Source: an uncultured Acetatifactor sp. (lineage in GTDB: Bacteria; Bacillota; Clostridia; Lachnospirales; Lachnospiraceae). Taken from it: DNA of 64,000 nucleotides. The position numbers and the translations under genes were made by a program. The notes beneath the pieces are model-generated. The model worked only from the letters and a program-made list of their open reading frames with translations, had not been told where the DNA came from and ran no database searches. Of this stretch, positions 7,181 through 16,591 are shown piece after piece. How positions within the stretch are numbered: the first letter of the stretch is position 1; each line of letters starts with the position of its first letter. The DNA lies in NCBI GenBank assembly GCA_910586835.1, contig CAJUJU010000002.1, positions 1-64,000 of the forward strand. The letters run 5' to 3'.

Positions 7181-8310
7181 TGCTGTGAGCTGCTGTCGGT
7201 GTTATTGAACGCCGCAAAACCGGGTTCCACAGCGATGTGCTCTACCGTGTTGTAACGCAGCTGCAGGAACTGTGCGCGATCCTTGTTGAACAGTCTCTTC
7301 AGGTCGTCGGAATGTCCTACCACAACCCAGGGGAGCATTTCGTTCATCTTTGACAGAACCTCCTGTGCGGAAGCCTCGCTGGGAACGCCGATGGAATGTG
7401 CGTTCTTCTGGCCCTCCACAAAGACCATGACACTGTAGGTGGTGCCGGTCTTTACGCCGTTGGTACGGTGGGTGGTGGTACACTGATATGCCCACATGAT
7501 TCTGCTGTTGACGATGAGAGCAGGAATCTGGCTGTTCAGATTGTAATAGGTACACAACCGTCCTACCTTAACGTCATTCTTTTTTGCGCAGGAGAATGCG
7601 TTTGCCAAATCGGCTTCAATGGTGGCATCGTTATAGCCTGCTTCCTCATAGGCCTTGCGGAATTTCTTCATATAGCCGCCCCTTGCGCCTTTGATGATGC
7701 GGTATACTGCCCAGATGATGAGGAGAGCGCCGATGCCGAACAATACCAGAGGTCCGTAATTGGTGCTTCCCGCAACGGAGGTGCCCGTTACGTCAATGTA
7801 GTAGGGAAGGGTTTCGGCGGCAATATCCTCCTGGGTAAAACCGGAGGAGATAAAAAATTCTTCAAAATATCCCAGCTCTTCACTGTCGAGCTTCTGGATC
7901 TTTCCCACGAAGTGAAGGGGCTCGGAGTACACCTGATTGTATGTATTCTCCGCAATTTCGTCCATCTCGTCCTCGAACCTTGCGGGAACCTTGATGGTCA
8001 TATAGCGGTAATCCGTTGCGTTTTCATCGCCGGTCCAGATGATATAATACAGATCTGTGGTGGTCCGGTAGTGGGTGGTGGTATTTTCGCTGTACTCCTC
8101 CATGTAATAGCCGAAGTTGGCGGTCACATCGATCTCCACCATCTGATTGCTGATTTCTTCCGGCTTCAGGTCTGCAAAATTCTTATAGCCTGCCAGTGAA
8201 GAAAAGGCATCCGGCCCGTTGTAGACCGCCAGGGACACGCCGATCAGGGCGATGACGATAGAAACGATTAGGGAAACGTGAAAACTTTTTTTCTTTAGAG
8301 CTTCTAACAT
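7177..8310 (-). CDS. Two-helix membrane protein of unknown function
   Basis: A 377-residue protein with an N-terminal membrane helix (about residues 13-30), an extracytoplasmic domain of roughly 165 residues rich in acidic and aromatic residues, a second helix near 195-213, and a cytoplasmic C-terminal domain. It resembles conserved hypothetical proteins of gut Clostridia (perhaps the DUF6709 group, from memory). The ATG at 8310 was chosen because an AGGAGGA ribosome site lies six bases upstream; the longer frame from 8352 lacks one. The N-out-C arrangement with two soluble domains would fit a sensor or stress protein, but no catalytic motif is visible. Confidence 0.72.
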   Translation of the reverse strand: MLEALKKKSFHVSLIVSIVIALIGVSLAVYNGPDAFSSLAGYKNFADLKPEEISNQMVEIDVTANFGYYMEEYSENTTTHYRTTTDLYYIIWTGDENATDYRYMTIKVPARFEDEMDEIAENTYNQVYSEPLHFVGKIQKLDSEELGYFEEFFISSGFTQEDIAAETLPYYIDVTGTSVAGSTNYGPLVLFGIGALLIIWAVYRIIKGARGGYMKKFRKAYEEAGYNDATIEADLANAFSCAKKNDVKVGRLCTYYNLNSQIPALIVNSRIMWAYQCTTTHRTNGVKTGTTYSVMVFVEGQKNAHSIGVPSEASAQEVLSKMNEMLPWVVVGHSDDLKRLFNKDRAQFLQLRYNTVEHIAVEPGFAAFNNTDSSSQQ

Positions 8311-8498
8311 GGTCTTTCCTCCTGAATCATAAGAAAATATGTGATACAACATTAAATTTTAGCACAGCAGAAAACAATATACAAGGCATAAACAGAAAGT
8401 TTTTTGCTGCCCGGAGGCTAAGGAAAAGGCGAAAAACAGCCGATAATTTAAATGTGTAGTGTGCGTTTTGATTCTATTAAGGAGAGAGAATTTATTTT

Positions 8499-9515
8499 AT
8501 GAAGAAAAAATCCCCTGTCAGTTCAGTTCTTTTGTTTCCCCTGATTGCGTTATCCCTGACTGCCTGCGGTGCCCCGGACTCCGTCATGAACTCTGCGGAA
8601 CAGACGGAGGAGAGCGGATTCCAGGAACCTGCGGAAGCTCCGGAGCCGGTCACGGAGGAGGAGCTGCGTCAAGCGATCGCCGGACTTGGCTCGGATGCGG
8701 AAGCAGCGTCCCGGAAACGGGAATATTATGAAAAACTTTATGCCATGGATTTGTTTGCGGAGGAGGACTACCTTGCGCTGGCACAGGTATATGCCGAGGG
8801 AGGGAACTGGAAGGAGCAGAGACGGATGCTTTCCAGAGCGCTGCGGCTTTATCCCTGTGCGGAGTATGCCGAAATGCTCAGCGCCATTGTGGTGAGAGGG
8901 GACGAAACGGAGACGGAGCTGGCTTCCCTTGCCGGACAGATTATTTCTGCTCTGGAGCAGCAGGATGCGGCGGCGCTGCAAGGTCTGACGGGCAGTCCGG
9001 AGTGGCAGGATATTCTGCTGGAGGGCATGTCCGGCATTGAGGTGCGCACCCAGTACAGGGAGGGAGAAAACCTGCTTCAGATTACGGCGGACGGTCTGAC
9101 TTCGGAGATTGCCTGGTGCGGCGGTGACGGAAGATTTTTCTGTTTCAGCAGTGACGGTGAGGGCGCGATGCTGGGAACGGCGGCACTGGAGGAAGGAAGC
9201 TACAGCGGCCCGGTTTCGGTGGCCCGCTATGACCGGGAGGGCAATGCCGTGAGCACCGTGCAGAGCACCCTGTCCGGCGGAGTGTGTATCGACCGGATTC
9301 TGGTTTCGCATCAGGGAACAGAATATGAGGGAAAGCTGAGCGATACCGGCGCAGTGCAGGAGGAACAGCTGAAGGAGATCTCCGAAAAGGGAGGCGTGAT
9401 CTATGCCTATGATGCAAATGACAGGTCTTATCTGTATAAGGAGAACACAACAGTGGACGATTTCCGGATAGACGCCGCTTATTTGGGGCTGCCGGAGTAC
9501 ACGGAATGGAGGTAG
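8499..9515 (+). CDS. Lipoprotein with helical-repeat-like N-terminal half
   Basis: Exported 338-residue lipoprotein: basic start, hydrophobic core and the lipobox LTAC, with Cys near residue 24. After an acidic linker (AEQTEESGFQEPAEAPEPVTEEE) there is a helical stretch (REYYEKLYAMDLFAEEDYLALAQVYAEGGNWKEQRRMLSRALRLYP) that reads like TPR units. The C-terminal half contains MORN-like or beta-rich segments. It is the first gene of a three-gene cluster; its stop lies four bases before the start of the M6 protease gene, and the ribosome site of that gene overlaps the stop. A surface role linked to the protease is likely; the exact function is unknown. Confidence 0.75.
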   Translation: MKKKSPVSSVLLFPLIALSLTACGAPDSVMNSAEQTEESGFQEPAEAPEPVTEEELRQAIAGLGSDAEAASRKREYYEKLYAMDLFAEEDYLALAQVYAEGGNWKEQRRMLSRALRLYPCAEYAEMLSAIVVRGDETETELASLAGQIISALEQQDAAALQGLTGSPEWQDILLEGMSGIEVRTQYREGENLLQITADGLTSEIAWCGGDGRFFCFSSDGEGAMLGTAALEEGSYSGPVSVARYDREGNAVSTVQSTLSGGVCIDRILVSHQGTEYEGKLSDTGAVQEEQLKEISEKGGVIYAYDANDRSYLYKENTTVDDFRIDAAYLGLPEYTEWR

Positions 9516-9519
9516 GCTG

Positions 9520-12500
9520 ATGAGAGGTCGGTTACAAAATGCTGGCAGCAGATTCTTTCACAGGGTCTGCGGGGAGGAATGCGGAAGAGGCGCAGCACCA
9601 AAGCGCCGCAGTCTGCCGATTCGGCTCCTGACATTTGCTTTGGCAGTGCTTCTGGGGATTCTGCCAGCGCTGCTGCCTGCGGAGAAGGCGGAGGCGGCAG
9701 GTTCCCAGGAGATGACCAATCTTGTGGTGTTTGTGAAGAGTTACGACGATAACAAAGACACTTTTAATGCCGCATCGAATGGAGTCTCCAACTGGCAGGA
9801 GATGAAGAAGCTGTATGATTTGGGAACTACGACAACAGGGCAGAATAATTCCTTCACTTCCTATATTTCTGCGGTGACAAACGGCAAATATAGTGTAAAG
9901 AACTATTTCCCCCAGGAGCGTTCCGGAGGCGGCGGGGTAGATACCTATCAGCTGTCCGGAAATGTTTCGGATTATGACGCGCTGGTAAGGGAGGTGCTGG
10001 GAGCGTTCAACAGTGGAAAGATTGTGTTGAACCAATCGGGTGTTAAGTTGGATCATCTCAGCAGCGGTGTTCTGGATAACCTGACTATTATGATACAGGA
10101 GAGGATACAGGGTATCAGCTCATCTATTCATAAAGAATATATGGGTTCTGAGACGGTAGGAGGAGTTCGGGTACGGAATTATAACGTGGTTCAGGCCGAG
10201 GATCTGATAACAGACTCGCCTTCACTTATGTTGAATACCCGTCAGGGATTGATTGCCCACGAGTTTCTGCATACCCTTGGACTTCCCGATCTTTACCGGG
10301 GCAGCTCCAACAGTGCACAGGGGGATCCGGTGGGCATGTGGGATATCATGGCCAGCGGCACGAATTATATGCAGTTTCCCCTTTCCTATCTGCGGGCAAG
10401 GCAGGGCTGGATCTCTATGGGCACCATCACCCAGAGCGGCACCTATACCCTGACTGCAGTTTCGGAAAACAGCGGTAACAGTGTGTTCGCCATCAAGACG
10501 CCGCTGTCTGACACGGAGTTTATCTGTGTGGAGTATCGGAAACAGGGTGAAACGCTGGATCAATTTAATAGATTTCCTTCCAGTGGTCTGCTGATCTACC
10601 GGGTGGACAACAAGGTGCCGTACTATACCAATGTGGAGGGAAAAAATTATCTCTATGTGTATAGAAAAGGTGTAAAAGACCCGGAATCCGGTGAAAATTC
10701 CAGTGCCTTAAATAATGCGGCGCTGGACGGGACACCCGGCAGGGATGTCTACGGCAGCACGGATCTTTCCGCGGATTTTACCCAGGATACGCTGTACTAT
10801 TCCGACGGAACCAACAGCGGTATCCGCATCAGCGATGTGAAGTTTTCCGGAGACAGGAAGCAGGTGACCTTTACCGTTACCATGGCGGATTACGGCAAGG
10901 TATCCCTGTGGGAGAAGCTGGGAGGTTCGGTGGGCAGCCAGGTTATAGGGGACACCTGTCTCTATGCGGATCCTGTCACAGGAGAGGTTTATCTGGCCTG
11001 TTCGGAGGGATATAGTCTTTCTGATGCGTCAGTCCGGGTGAAACGCTGGAACGGAAGTGCCTGGCAGGAAGTGGGGGCATCCGTTGGAAGGGGGCTTTAT
11101 CCCCAGCTGGCGCTCTGCGGTGGGGAGGTGTATCTGTCCTGTGTGAATTCGGGAGCCACCAGCGCAAGCTATTATAAATGGAACGGAGCCGCCTGGAGTC
11201 CCATTCGGACAGTCCAGGGTCAGGCGATAATGTATACACAGTTTATTGTGGAAGGAAACGAGATCTACGGTGCTTATCAGAGCGGCAACAGACTGGTGAT
11301 TCAGGATGTGAAGAGCGGAGCGGTGGTGACGGATGCTCTGACCGCCAATGATTTTGCCAATCCGTCCGTTGTGAAGCAGGGAACACTCTTTTATGTGGCC
11401 TATGGAGAGAATCCAAATCCGGGACAGATTAAGGTGTATGATACCGTGAAGAAGAGCTGGAGTACGGCGTATACCATCCCCGGGGGCGCTTCAAACTGGC
11501 ATCGTATCGCAAAGTCCGGTCAGAAGCTGTATGCCTATATGGGGCATTCCATGAAAGATGCGGAGTTAGCCGTATTTGACGGAAAAAGCTGGATCAGCAA
11601 GACAATACCCGGCACCGCGTCAGCTATGTTCGTGTCTTTGGACGCAGTGGGCAGCGAGGTGTATTTGACCTATTATGACACCTCGGAGAAAAAGGCCAAG
11701 GTGATCAAATGTACGGATTATGCGTTTCAGCAGTACAGCGACAACCTGGGAACGGGTCTTCAGTATCTGGCTACCGCCAGCCAGGGCAATACTCTTTATG
11801 CCGTGACGCAGGTTACGAATCTGGGGTATCTGACGGTACAGAAAAAGGTGCTGCCCACAGGGGGAGGTACGACGCCCCCCACAGAACCGGAAAAGCCTCA
11901 GGATCCCATGAAGATTACGCTTACGCCGCCGGCGGGATTCACGGACAGCCATATTTTCATTGACGGCATCGAGTATACCGCAGTCAAAAACGGAGGCAGC
12001 TACAGTCTGAATCTTCCGGACACCAAGGGAAAAACCGCCGTGATGTACCGCTATGACAGCAAGAATGTCCCGGTTGGAATGTATGTGTGGAAGCTGTCCT
12101 GGCAGGGGCAGGTCTGCAGGGCAACTCCCATGCCGGGGCTCCAGGATCTGCTGAGCTATCACGGGTTTTCCATCCGCACCCAGGGCGCTGCGGGGATCAG
12201 GTTCAAATCCGGAATCGACACTGCCCTGAAGCAGAAGCTGCTGACCACGGGAGTGGAGGGCTGCCGCCTGACGGAGTACGGAACTCTGTTTATCACCAAC
12301 GAGAACAGAAAGAAATATCCCTTTATCAAGGGAGGAACCAAGGTGGGCGGCGGAAGGGCTTACTGGACGGAGAACGGCACAGTGAACGACAAAGTGTTTG
12401 AGACGGTGGCGGGACGCAGCCGTTTTACCTCCGTGCTGACCAACCTGGGCCCCAGTATGTACGCCAAGGATATCTGTTTCCGCTCCTATGCCGTGTTGAG

Positions 12501-12651
12501 CTGTGACGGGACGGAGATTATCGTCTATGGACCGCCTGTGTTCCGGAGTGTATACACGGTGGCGAAGCAGGTGCAGGCGAAGGGAGAATTCAAGCCCGGC
12601 AGCAACGGCTATAAATATGTTCAGGGAATTATAGATTCTGTAGAAAAGTAA
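9520..12651 (+). CDS. Secreted M6-family zinc metalloprotease
   Basis: Large secreted peptidase (1043 residues) related to immune inhibitor A. A long basic leader precedes a hydrophobic signal segment and a likely cleavage after AEAAG near residue 60. The zinc site is H247-E248-x-x-H251 followed by G254 and D257 (HEFLHTLGLPD), and the Met-turn-like MWDIMASG begins at M273. Residues 470-790 read as repeated beta strands of propeller type (repeats of WNGSAW, YKWNGAAW, FDGKSW). A Thr/Pro-rich linker (GGGTTPPTEPEKPQDP) leads to a C-terminal domain with an IRFKSGID segment. No sortase signal or S-layer repeats are seen. It is tightly coupled to the lipoprotein gene upstream. Confidence 0.85.
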   Translation: MRGRLQNAGSRFFHRVCGEECGRGAAPKRRSLPIRLLTFALAVLLGILPALLPAEKAEAAGSQEMTNLVVFVKSYDDNKDTFNAASNGVSNWQEMKKLYDLGTTTTGQNNSFTSYISAVTNGKYSVKNYFPQERSGGGGVDTYQLSGNVSDYDALVREVLGAFNSGKIVLNQSGVKLDHLSSGVLDNLTIMIQERIQGISSSIHKEYMGSETVGGVRVRNYNVVQAEDLITDSPSLMLNTRQGLIAHEFLHTLGLPDLYRGSSNSAQGDPVGMWDIMASGTNYMQFPLSYLRARQGWISMGTITQSGTYTLTAVSENSGNSVFAIKTPLSDTEFICVEYRKQGETLDQFNRFPSSGLLIYRVDNKVPYYTNVEGKNYLYVYRKGVKDPESGENSSALNNAALDGTPGRDVYGSTDLSADFTQDTLYYSDGTNSGIRISDVKFSGDRKQVTFTVTMADYGKVSLWEKLGGSVGSQVIGDTCLYADPVTGEVYLACSEGYSLSDASVRVKRWNGSAWQEVGASVGRGLYPQLALCGGEVYLSCVNSGATSASYYKWNGAAWSPIRTVQGQAIMYTQFIVEGNEIYGAYQSGNRLVIQDVKSGAVVTDALTANDFANPSVVKQGTLFYVAYGENPNPGQIKVYDTVKKSWSTAYTIPGGASNWHRIAKSGQKLYAYMGHSMKDAELAVFDGKSWISKTIPGTASAMFVSLDAVGSEVYLTYYDTSEKKAKVIKCTDYAFQQYSDNLGTGLQYLATASQGNTLYAVTQVTNLGYLTVQKKVLPTGGGTTPPTEPEKPQDPMKITLTPPAGFTDSHIFIDGIEYTAVKNGGSYSLNLPDTKGKTAVMYRYDSKNVPVGMYVWKLSWQGQVCRATPMPGLQDLLSYHGFSIRTQGAAGIRFKSGIDTALKQKLLTTGVEGCRLTEYGTLFITNENRKKYPFIKGGTKVGGGRAYWTENGTVNDKVFETVAGRSRFTSVLTNLGPSMYAKDICFRSYAVLSCDGTEIIVYGPPVFRSVYTVAKQVQAKGEFKPGSNGYKYVQGIIDSVEK

Positions 12652-12694
12652 AAACAAATTGGCATGCGCGCCGAAGGGTGCAGGGAGGTATCGG

Positions 12695-13384
12695 ATGGAT
12701 AAAAAGCAGATTGTTCTGACTGTGGCGGTAGGGGTCTCCATGTTTGCAGCGGGCTTTCTGGTGAGGGCGGCATGGGATCATGCCGCGGTGATCAGTTCGG
12801 GAGGCGGAACGCAGGACGAATATCTGACCCAGGGGGGGCAGATTGACGGACAGGGACAGACTCTTGTGCAGACGCTCCAGGGCGGACAGGAACAGGGGGT
12901 TCTCACCGGGGACGGGAAAGAGACGGGGCTGGTTCCGGAGGAGATCAAAGTGCGTATTGACGACGGAGAGGTACAGTGGTTTGACGGTACGCTTTGGCAT
13001 ACTGTGGCTGCTGTGGAAGACCTTGCGGCGGAAGACCGGTTTTGCAAGGCAGAGGAAGCTTTTCTGGCCTTTACGGAACAGCTGAAACAGGAAAAGGTTC
13101 AGGAGCAGGCCCAGGTTCAGCAGGAGCAGGACACCCTGCTGCAGGAGGAGGGACCGGAGGTGGGACAGAAGCCCACGCCCAAGCCCACCCCCAAACCACC
13201 GAAAAAGCCTGAGCAGCCGGAGGCTGCTCCTGATGCGGAGGAGCCGGTGGAGACGCCGCCTCCCAGTGTGCCTGCAGCACCGCCCAGCACACCCACGGGG
13301 CCTGCGCCTACTCCCCAGCCTACCCCTCCGCCTGCCGATACCGGTGACGGCGAAGACATGGGATGGAGCGACGATTATCTGTAA
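12695..13384 (+). CDS. Membrane-anchored protein with proline-rich C-terminus
   Basis: A 229-residue protein with an uncleaved N-terminal membrane anchor (about residues 5-23), a Gln/Gly-rich linker and a compact middle section (IKVRIDDGEVQWFDGTLWHTV). A helical Gln/Glu-rich stretch is followed by a long Pro/Thr tail (PTPKPTPKPPKKPEQPE and onwards). Start 12695 follows a CAGGGAGG ribosome site; the frame is open upstream. The Pro-rich tail is typical of wall-spanning spacers. It is 43 bp downstream of the M6 protease gene and likely in the same operon, so a cell-surface partner is plausible. No family recognised. Confidence 0.7.
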   Translation: MDKKQIVLTVAVGVSMFAAGFLVRAAWDHAAVISSGGGTQDEYLTQGGQIDGQGQTLVQTLQGGQEQGVLTGDGKETGLVPEEIKVRIDDGEVQWFDGTLWHTVAAVEDLAAEDRFCKAEEAFLAFTEQLKQEKVQEQAQVQQEQDTLLQEEGPEVGQKPTPKPTPKPPKKPEQPEAAPDAEEPVETPPPSVPAAPPSTPTGPAPTPQPTPPPADTGDGEDMGWSDDYL

Positions 13385-13501
13385 AAGCAATGTTTCAGCA
13401 GGCCGGAAGGACTTTGTGAGAGTGGAAGCTTAACATAATTTTTAAAACAGGCTATGGTCAAACAGAAAGAAATATGGTAGACTGAATGCAAAAACATATA
13501 A

Positions 13502-13511
13502 CAAACGTTTG
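13502..13511. promoter_or_regulatory. LacI-type operator upstream of GH32
   Basis: CAAACGTTTG is a perfect 10-bp palindrome with the central CG typical of LacI-family sites, placed 21 bp before the GH32 start. A related half-conserved site (TAAACGATTG) lies in front of the solute-binding protein gene at 16507-16516, so one regulator, probably the LacI protein between them, could control both units. Confidence 0.6.
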
Positions 13512-13532
13512 ATATGAAGGACGGGTGACAGG

Positions 13533-15101
13533 ATGGCGGAACGGATAATAAAGGCTGTGGAAGATTATTTATATCTGCCTGTGAGCGCAGGCAGCCAGGA
13601 GAAGAAGCTGGAGATTTTTCTGGAAGGGGACGGAGGAAGCGGGGAAAAACTTTTTGAGCTTATGATTCCGGTGGACGAAAGCGGTGCGGAAGAGTACGCC
13701 TACGATTATTTTGCGGAGCTGCCCACAGCGGCTTTCCGGGGCGGGACGCTTCGGCTCTGCGGGGATTTGCCCCAGGCGTTTCTGGAAGAGGTGAAAAGCT
13801 GCGGGAAAGAGCCTGCGAAGGCGGCCGGAGCCAGGCCGGCAATTCATTTTACCGCAGGTACGGGATGGACCAACGACCCCAACGGCCTGATCTATGCGGA
13901 CGGTGTCTACCATTTTTATTTCCAGTACAATCCCTTCAACACCTCCTGGAACAATATGAGCTGGGGACATGCGGTCAGCAGGGATCTGCTCCACTGGGAG
14001 CAGCAGGATACGGTGCTTTTTCCCGACGGGAGCGGAACCATGTTTTCCGGCTGTGCCATAGCGGGCGGAAAGGGAATGGCGGGGCTGCCGGAAGAGGCGC
14101 TGCTGTATTATTATACGGCTGCAGGCGGCACAAACGAATGGAGTAAGGGCGTTGATTTCACGCAGAAGATCGCCTACAGCACCGACGGCGGCAGAACATT
14201 GACAAAGCTTTCACAGCCCTGCCTGGGAACAGTGTGCCGTGAAAACAGGGATCCCAAGGTATTCTGGCATGAGGAGTCCCGGGCCTATGTGATGGTTTTA
14301 TGGCTGAAGGAGGATATTTTCGGCATTTTCCGTTCCACGGACGGGATGCACTGGGAGCAGTCGGATGAGCTCCGGCTGGAGGGTGCATGGGAGTGTCCTG
14401 ATCTTTTTTATCTGCGTTCGGAGGAGGGAGAGGGCTGTTGGTTTTTCTGGGCTGCGGACGGCTTCTGTTACCCGGGAGAGTTTGACGGTTATCGCTTCCG
14501 TGTGCATGGTGTGAAACGTCATGCGTATAGGAATAAGCTTCCCTATGCCGCCCAGACCTATTCGGGGGTGCAAGACCGCGTGATCTCCATACCCTGGCTT
14601 CGGATGGAAAATGACGGCAGACTGTTCACCGGTACCTACGGCATTCCCGTGGAGCTGTCCTGTAAGAGAGAGGAGGACGGGTTCATCCTGATACAGAAGC
14701 CGGTTCGGGAGCTGATGGAATGTGCGGAGAGGCTGGAGCCCGGTTCCGTGACGGATGAGAAGGGGCAGATTTTTTATCAGGCGTCCGGGGAGAGGAAAGC
14801 GCTTGTGGTTCGTGTGACGGCAGGTGAAGACGGGCTGAGGAATCTGGCCTGGGAGATCAATGGAAGCAGGGTGGAATATGATCCCCTGGAGGGGCAGTTT
14901 GTTGTGGACGGAAACAGGTGCCCTGTAAAATCCGGCTGCAAAGAGCTTGAACTGATTGTGGACGACAGGATTCTGGAGGTGTTTTTTGACGGAGGGGTAC
15001 AGCTGGGAACCTTTCTGCTGCAGGAGCCTAAGCTTATGTTTGGGACATCCGCCGCAGGAACAGAAACGTATGTGCTCTACGAGGTGCCGGGCTGCGCTTA
15101 A
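13533..15101 (+). CDS. GH32 beta-fructosidase (sucrose/fructan hydrolase)
   Basis: Hydrolyses beta-fructosyl bonds in sucrose or short fructans. All GH32 landmarks are present: nucleophile D115 in WTNDPNG, the transition-state stabiliser D240 in RDP, and acid/base E287 in the EC motif. Residues 1-110 precede the propeller and form an extra beta-rich domain; residues 390-522 are the usual beta-sandwich. No signal peptide, so the enzyme is intracellular and works on imported sugar. It heads the sugar locus and has a palindromic operator just upstream. Whether it prefers sucrose or fructo-oligosaccharides cannot be decided. Confidence 0.92.
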   Translation: MAERIIKAVEDYLYLPVSAGSQEKKLEIFLEGDGGSGEKLFELMIPVDESGAEEYAYDYFAELPTAAFRGGTLRLCGDLPQAFLEEVKSCGKEPAKAAGARPAIHFTAGTGWTNDPNGLIYADGVYHFYFQYNPFNTSWNNMSWGHAVSRDLLHWEQQDTVLFPDGSGTMFSGCAIAGGKGMAGLPEEALLYYYTAAGGTNEWSKGVDFTQKIAYSTDGGRTLTKLSQPCLGTVCRENRDPKVFWHEESRAYVMVLWLKEDIFGIFRSTDGMHWEQSDELRLEGAWECPDLFYLRSEEGEGCWFFWAADGFCYPGEFDGYRFRVHGVKRHAYRNKLPYAAQTYSGVQDRVISIPWLRMENDGRLFTGTYGIPVELSCKREEDGFILIQKPVRELMECAERLEPGSVTDEKGQIFYQASGERKALVVRVTAGEDGLRNLAWEINGSRVEYDPLEGQFVVDGNRCPVKSGCKELELIVDDRILEVFFDGGVQLGTFLLQEPKLMFGTSAAGTETYVLYEVPGCA

Positions 15102-15204
15102 ACACGGCATCCGGAGGGACAGGAGAGATCAGGGTGTCTGAACGGCCGGGGGGCAGGGAGTTTCGGGCACAAGGAAATAAAAGACAGGAATGGTGAAGGG
15201 TCAG

Positions 15205-16182
15205 ATGGCAACTTTAAAGGATGTTGCGAGGGAAGCGGGACTGACTGTGGGAACGGTGTCCCGGGTGTTGAATAATCGCGGGTATATCAGCGACAGTGCC
15301 AGGGAAAAGGTGGCTGACGCCATGAAAAAGCTGAATTACCACCCCAACGAGATGGCCAGATCTCTGCAGCGGCAGAGCACTAACACGATAGGACTGATTG
15401 TACCGCACATTAGGCATCCGTACTTTGCGGAGATGATCAGCAACCTGGAAAACCAGGCATATAAAAAAGGCTACAGAATCCTGTTGTGTAATTCCCAGAG
15501 CATACAGAGTAAAGAACGGGAATATATTGATATCTGTACGGGAAACCAGGTTGCAGGGATTATCCTGTGCAGCGGCTCAGTGGCCGTGCAGGTGTTTGAT
15601 GAAATCCATATTCCGGTGATCACCATGGAGCGTTTTCTGGATAACGGAACGGCATCCGTGGAGTGCGACAACAGACAGGGAGGCGCGCTGGCCGCGGAGA
15701 AATTGATTTCCTGCGGGTGCAGACACCTTCTTCACATCGGTAACGTGGTAGGGCAGTCCATGCCTGCGGATATGCGCACGGAGGGCTTCCGGGAGGTCTG
15801 TGAGAGGAAGGGAGTTCCCTTTGCGGAGGTGCTTACCGAGAAGGCGCAGTACAATAAGATGGAATATGATGAAATGATAGAGCGTGCGCTGCAGGAGCAT
15901 CCGGAGACGGACGGGATGTTTGCAAGCAGTGATGTGATTGCGGCGCAGACGCTGCAGATCTGCCAGAGGCTGCAGATTTCGGTGCCGGGGCAGCTGAAGC
16001 TGATCGGATTCGACGATGTGGAGATCGCTTCTCTCACCACTCCCCAGTTGACTACCATTCATCAGCCGGTCAGAGAGATGGCGGAGATAGCCATCAATCT
16101 GCTTCATGACGCCGCCTCCGGGAAAATGGTTCCCAAGCGCACAGTGCTCCCGGTGTATCTGGTGGAGAGAAAAACAACATAA
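15205..16182 (+). CDS. LacI-family transcriptional regulator of the sucrose locus
   Basis: A 325-residue repressor. The N-terminal helix-turn-helix (TLKDVAREAGLTVGTVSRVL) and hinge (ARSLQRQSTNTIGLIVP) are standard, followed by a periplasmic-binding-like sugar domain (residues 60-325) with a typical DGMFASSDVIAAQTL segment. ATG 15205 is preferred over 15190 because GAAGGG lies just upstream and the family usually starts MATLKDVA. It lies between GH32 and the importer, both of which have LacI-like palindromes. A terminator follows it, so the importer has its own promoter. Confidence 0.92.
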   Translation: MATLKDVAREAGLTVGTVSRVLNNRGYISDSAREKVADAMKKLNYHPNEMARSLQRQSTNTIGLIVPHIRHPYFAEMISNLENQAYKKGYRILLCNSQSIQSKEREYIDICTGNQVAGIILCSGSVAVQVFDEIHIPVITMERFLDNGTASVECDNRQGGALAAEKLISCGCRHLLHIGNVVGQSMPADMRTEGFREVCERKGVPFAEVLTEKAQYNKMEYDEMIERALQEHPETDGMFASSDVIAAQTLQICQRLQISVPGQLKLIGFDDVEIASLTTPQLTTIHQPVREMAEIAINLLHDAASGKMVPKRTVLPVYLVERKTT

Positions 16183-16200
16183 TTTTATGAATAGGAGAAG

Positions 16201-16241
16201 AGGCTGACAGACTCGCCAGGTGCGGGGCTGTCAGCTTTTTT
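16201..16241 (+). terminator. Intrinsic terminator after the LacI gene
   Basis: AGGCTGACAG (16201-16210) pairs with CTGTCAGCTT (16228-16237) around a 17-nt loop and is followed by a T run. It separates the GH32-regulator unit from the importer operon. Confidence 0.8.
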
Positions 16242-16487
16242 GGTATGACGGATATTCCTATATTCTGCAAGCAAGTCTTATTCTGTCAGACAAACCTGTG
16301 TGTTAAAAATCTGCCTGTCTGAAATCTGCTTATCCGGTCTTCTGTTTGATGTCTCTTTTATTCGGTTGTCCCGCAGGATATGACAAAGGATTAACATAAG
16401 GTGAACAAACTGAAAAAGCCTATAAAATTAGGCATAATAGACAAAAAACAAGGCATATAAATAGAAAAAAGGGGATAGAAATTTTAC

Positions 16488-16517
16488 TATAATGCCGAAA
16501 ATATGTTAAACGATTGA
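16488..16517 (+). promoter_or_regulatory. Importer operon -10 region and LacI-type operator
   Basis: TATAAT (16488-16493) is followed 13 bp later by TTAAACGATTGA (16506-16517), which matches 8 of 10 bases of the CAAACGTTTG palindrome before GH32. The site would overlap or follow the transcription start, a good position for repression. No clear -35 is visible. The rest of 16242-16591 contains no gene I can support. Confidence 0.5.
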
Positions 16518-16591
16518 CATATTGACAGGCCAGCGTTACGATTAATTCATCAAAGGAAACAAAAGGGCTTTGAAAAAGGAGGAAATAAAAC

